Assembly (NCBI RefSeq): GCF_009695605.1
Contig: NZ_VUNQ01000016.1
Location: 1 to 64,000 of the forward strand
Length of the DNA: 64,000 nt
Reading direction: 5' to 3'
Origin: Tissierella pigra
GTDB lineage: Bacteria > Bacillota > Clostridia > Tissierellales > Tissierellaceae
Every line of letters begins with the position of its first letter. Position 1 is the stretch's first letter. A program made the translations under genes and the position numbers. Below, one piece after another: positions 62,529 to 64,000 of this stretch. Under the pieces are notes generated by a model. That model made no database searches, was not told the DNA's origin, and saw only the letters and a list, made by a program, of their open reading frames with translations.

Positions 62529-64000
62529 ATGAATTTAAGTATGGAACAGCAAAATGCAGTAAAACATTTAGACGGTCCTGCTTTAGTATTAGCAGTACCA
62601 GGTGCAGGTAAGACTACAGTTCTAATACATAGAACTGCTAATTTAATTTTAAATCATAAAATAAATCCGAAACGAATCTTATCCATAACCTTTAGTAAGG
62701 CATCAGCTAGGGATATGAAGTCAAGATTTGATAGTTTTTTTGGCTCTACCTCTATTCCCATTGAGTTTTCCACGATTCATAGCTTTTGTTTTAGCTTAAT
62801 TAGAGAATATGCTTATATTAATAAAATTAAATATACTTTAATTGAAGGTGAAAAGGAAGAATTAAATAAATTTAATTTAATAAAAAAAATATATCTTGAT
62901 ATAAATCACCAATATATTACTGAAGAAAAATTAGAATCTTTACTAAATGCCATAGGGTATATTAAAAATATGATGATTACAGTAGATGAGTTCTTAAAAA
63001 ACAATAAAACTGATATTGAAAATTTAAAAACCATATACAATACATATGAAAAACATAAAAGAGACAATAACTTAATCGATTTCGATGATATGCTAACTTT
63101 ATCTTTAGAAATCCTTACAGAAAACAAACATATATTAAACAATTATCGTAGTAAATATGACTTTTTACAAGTAGATGAAGGGCAAGATACTTCAAAGGTT
63201 CAAATGGAAATAATAAAGTTAATATCAAAGCCTAAAGATAATTTATTTATAGTAGCAGATGATGACCAGTCCATATATGGATTTAGAGGCGCATATCCAA
63301 AGGGTTTGCTTAATTTCAATAATATTTACCCTAAGGGTAAATTATTTTTTATGGAGGATAATTATAGATCTTCCCAAAATATTGTATCAGTATGTAATGA
63401 ATTTATTAAGAAAAACAAATTACGGTATAATAAAAATATTAAAACCTATAATAAATTTATTGAACCTATTAATATAGTAAAAGTTAATTCTATTAGCCAA
63501 CAATATAAATATATAATAGATGATTTAAAGGACAGAGAACTATCTAAATGCTGCATTTTGTATAGGAATAATCTGTCTTCCATAGGACTCATAGAATTTT
63601 TTGAAAGAAATCAAATTCCATTTTATATGCGTGATATTAAAGTTAAGTTTTTTAACCACTGGCTTATACAAGATATAATAAACTTTATTATATTTTCTGG
63701 TGATACAAGTAATATGAATATATATGAAAATATTTATTATAAAAAGAGAGGATATATATCTAAAAAACAAATTAACTATGCTAAGACTCTTAATTATAAC
63801 CTTTCAGTATTTGATAGAATAATGGATTTTCCTGGTCTATCAAATTTTTATAAATCAACTCTTATGGATTTAAAATTAGACTTTAAAAAGCTTTCCAAAC
63901 TAAGTCCACCTGAAGCAATTAGATTCATAGAGTATGATTTAGAGTATGAAAGGTATCTGAAGGAAAATTCCATGAGGTTTGGATATACTTATGATTCCTT
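62529..64000 (+). CDS. UvrD/PcrA-like ATP-dependent helicase (3' end off window)
   Basis: An open frame from ATG 62529 to the window edge (490 codons). It opens with MNLSMEQQNAVKHLDGPALVL, read as EQQNAV and GPALVLAVPGAGKTT (the Q motif and Walker A), then FSKASARDM, STIHSFCFSL, LIDFDDMLTL, QVDEGQDTSKVQ (Walker B, DEGQD) and VADDDQSIYGFRGA. This is superfamily I helicase, probably in repair. The C-terminal half lies outside. It has an AGGTG site and is divergent from the PAP2 gene. Confidence 0.92.
   Translation, partial: MNLSMEQQNAVKHLDGPALVLAVPGAGKTTVLIHRTANLILNHKINPKRILSITFSKASARDMKSRFDSFFGSTSIPIEFSTIHSFCFSLIREYAYINKIKYTLIEGEKEELNKFNLIKKIYLDINHQYITEEKLESLLNAIGYIKNMMITVDEFLKNNKTDIENLKTIYNTYEKHKRDNNLIDFDDMLTLSLEILTENKHILNNYRSKYDFLQVDEGQDTSKVQMEIIKLISKPKDNLFIVADDDQSIYGFRGAYPKGLLNFNNIYPKGKLFFMEDNYRSSQNIVSVCNEFIKKNKLRYNKNIKTYNKFIEPINIVKVNSISQQYKYIIDDLKDRELSKCCILYRNNLSSIGLIEFFERNQIPFYMRDIKVKFFNHWLIQDIINFIIFSGDTSNMNIYENIYYKKRGYISKKQINYAKTLNYNLSVFDRIMDFPGLSNFYKSTLMDLKLDFKKLSKLSPPEAIRFIEYDLEYERYLKENSMRFGYTYDS

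Noticed and set aside
1-64000. rRNA, tRNA or replication origin
   Set aside because: No conserved rRNA segments, tRNA-like folds or DnaA-box clusters were noticed; a tRNA scan would confirm.

Overview
The window is A+T-rich chromosomal DNA from a low-G+C Gram-positive anaerobe, most likely a clostridium-like member of the Firmicutes (a Tissierellales-type genome would fit). The signs are AGGAGG-type ribosome binding sites, several GTG and TTG starts, lipoprotein signal peptides, an anaerobe-style set of Fe-S and radical SAM proteins, and clostridial RiPP (modified peptide) families. No rRNA, tRNA, CRISPR array or prophage was seen. Most genes lie on the minus strand.

Layout. 1-2,553 is a decayed zone: the edge of an IS3-type element, a truncated AgrC-like kinase fragment, a frameshifted LytTR response regulator and a broken IS1182-like transposase. 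2,554-14,332 is a class I lanthipeptide locus. Read along the minus strand it holds a CPBP protease, a small membrane protein, a precursor peptide with an F-D-L-D leader box (12,066-12,293), an IS982-type transposase remnant, a flavodoxin-fold reductase, LanC, full-length LanB, a second dead lanC and a second CPBP protease. No transporter, LanP or LanFEG genes lie in it. Repeated leader sequences at its edges show it has been rearranged. 14,517-16,463 is an EcoRV-type restriction-modification pair whose methylase seems to start at ATA.

16,553-46,000 is mostly core and housekeeping DNA: DUF2225, VanW, nth, DUF503, kbl, queG, nfo, rodA, a PadR/HAAS/DUF4097/DUF4932 operon, a phosphatase, an ABC-F ribosome-protection gene behind a leader-peptide attenuator, nudC, tdk, a nitrate/sulfonate-type ABC pair without a binding protein, a cyclophilin lipoprotein, MgtC, a nitroreductase, DUF1667, a MATE pump, an ABC-2 exporter operon, a WYL regulator, an SDR, a pentapeptide-repeat protein, ybaK, a NarL-type sensor kinase and an MFS transporter.

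46,055-55,355 is a second RiPP locus, of the Clostridium CLI_3235/CcpM type: a radical SAM/SPASM maturase, a TIGR04066-like maturation protein, an acyl-carrier-like protein without the phosphopantetheine serine, a Cys-rich 64-residue precursor, a three-gene ABC-2 system, a second cyclophilin lipoprotein, a dead ABC exporter and an M23 peptidase. A 38-bp direct repeat of the MFS gene start lies on the far side of this block, and the block separates the sensor kinase and MFS gene from a NarL-type response regulator. This suggests the RiPP block was inserted into an older signalling operon. 55,492-64,000 returns to ordinary genes: trhA, map, a TPR protein, a cadmium/zinc P-type ATPase with an ArsR-like operator, a nitroreductase, a PAP2 phosphatase and the start of a UvrD-like helicase that runs off the window.
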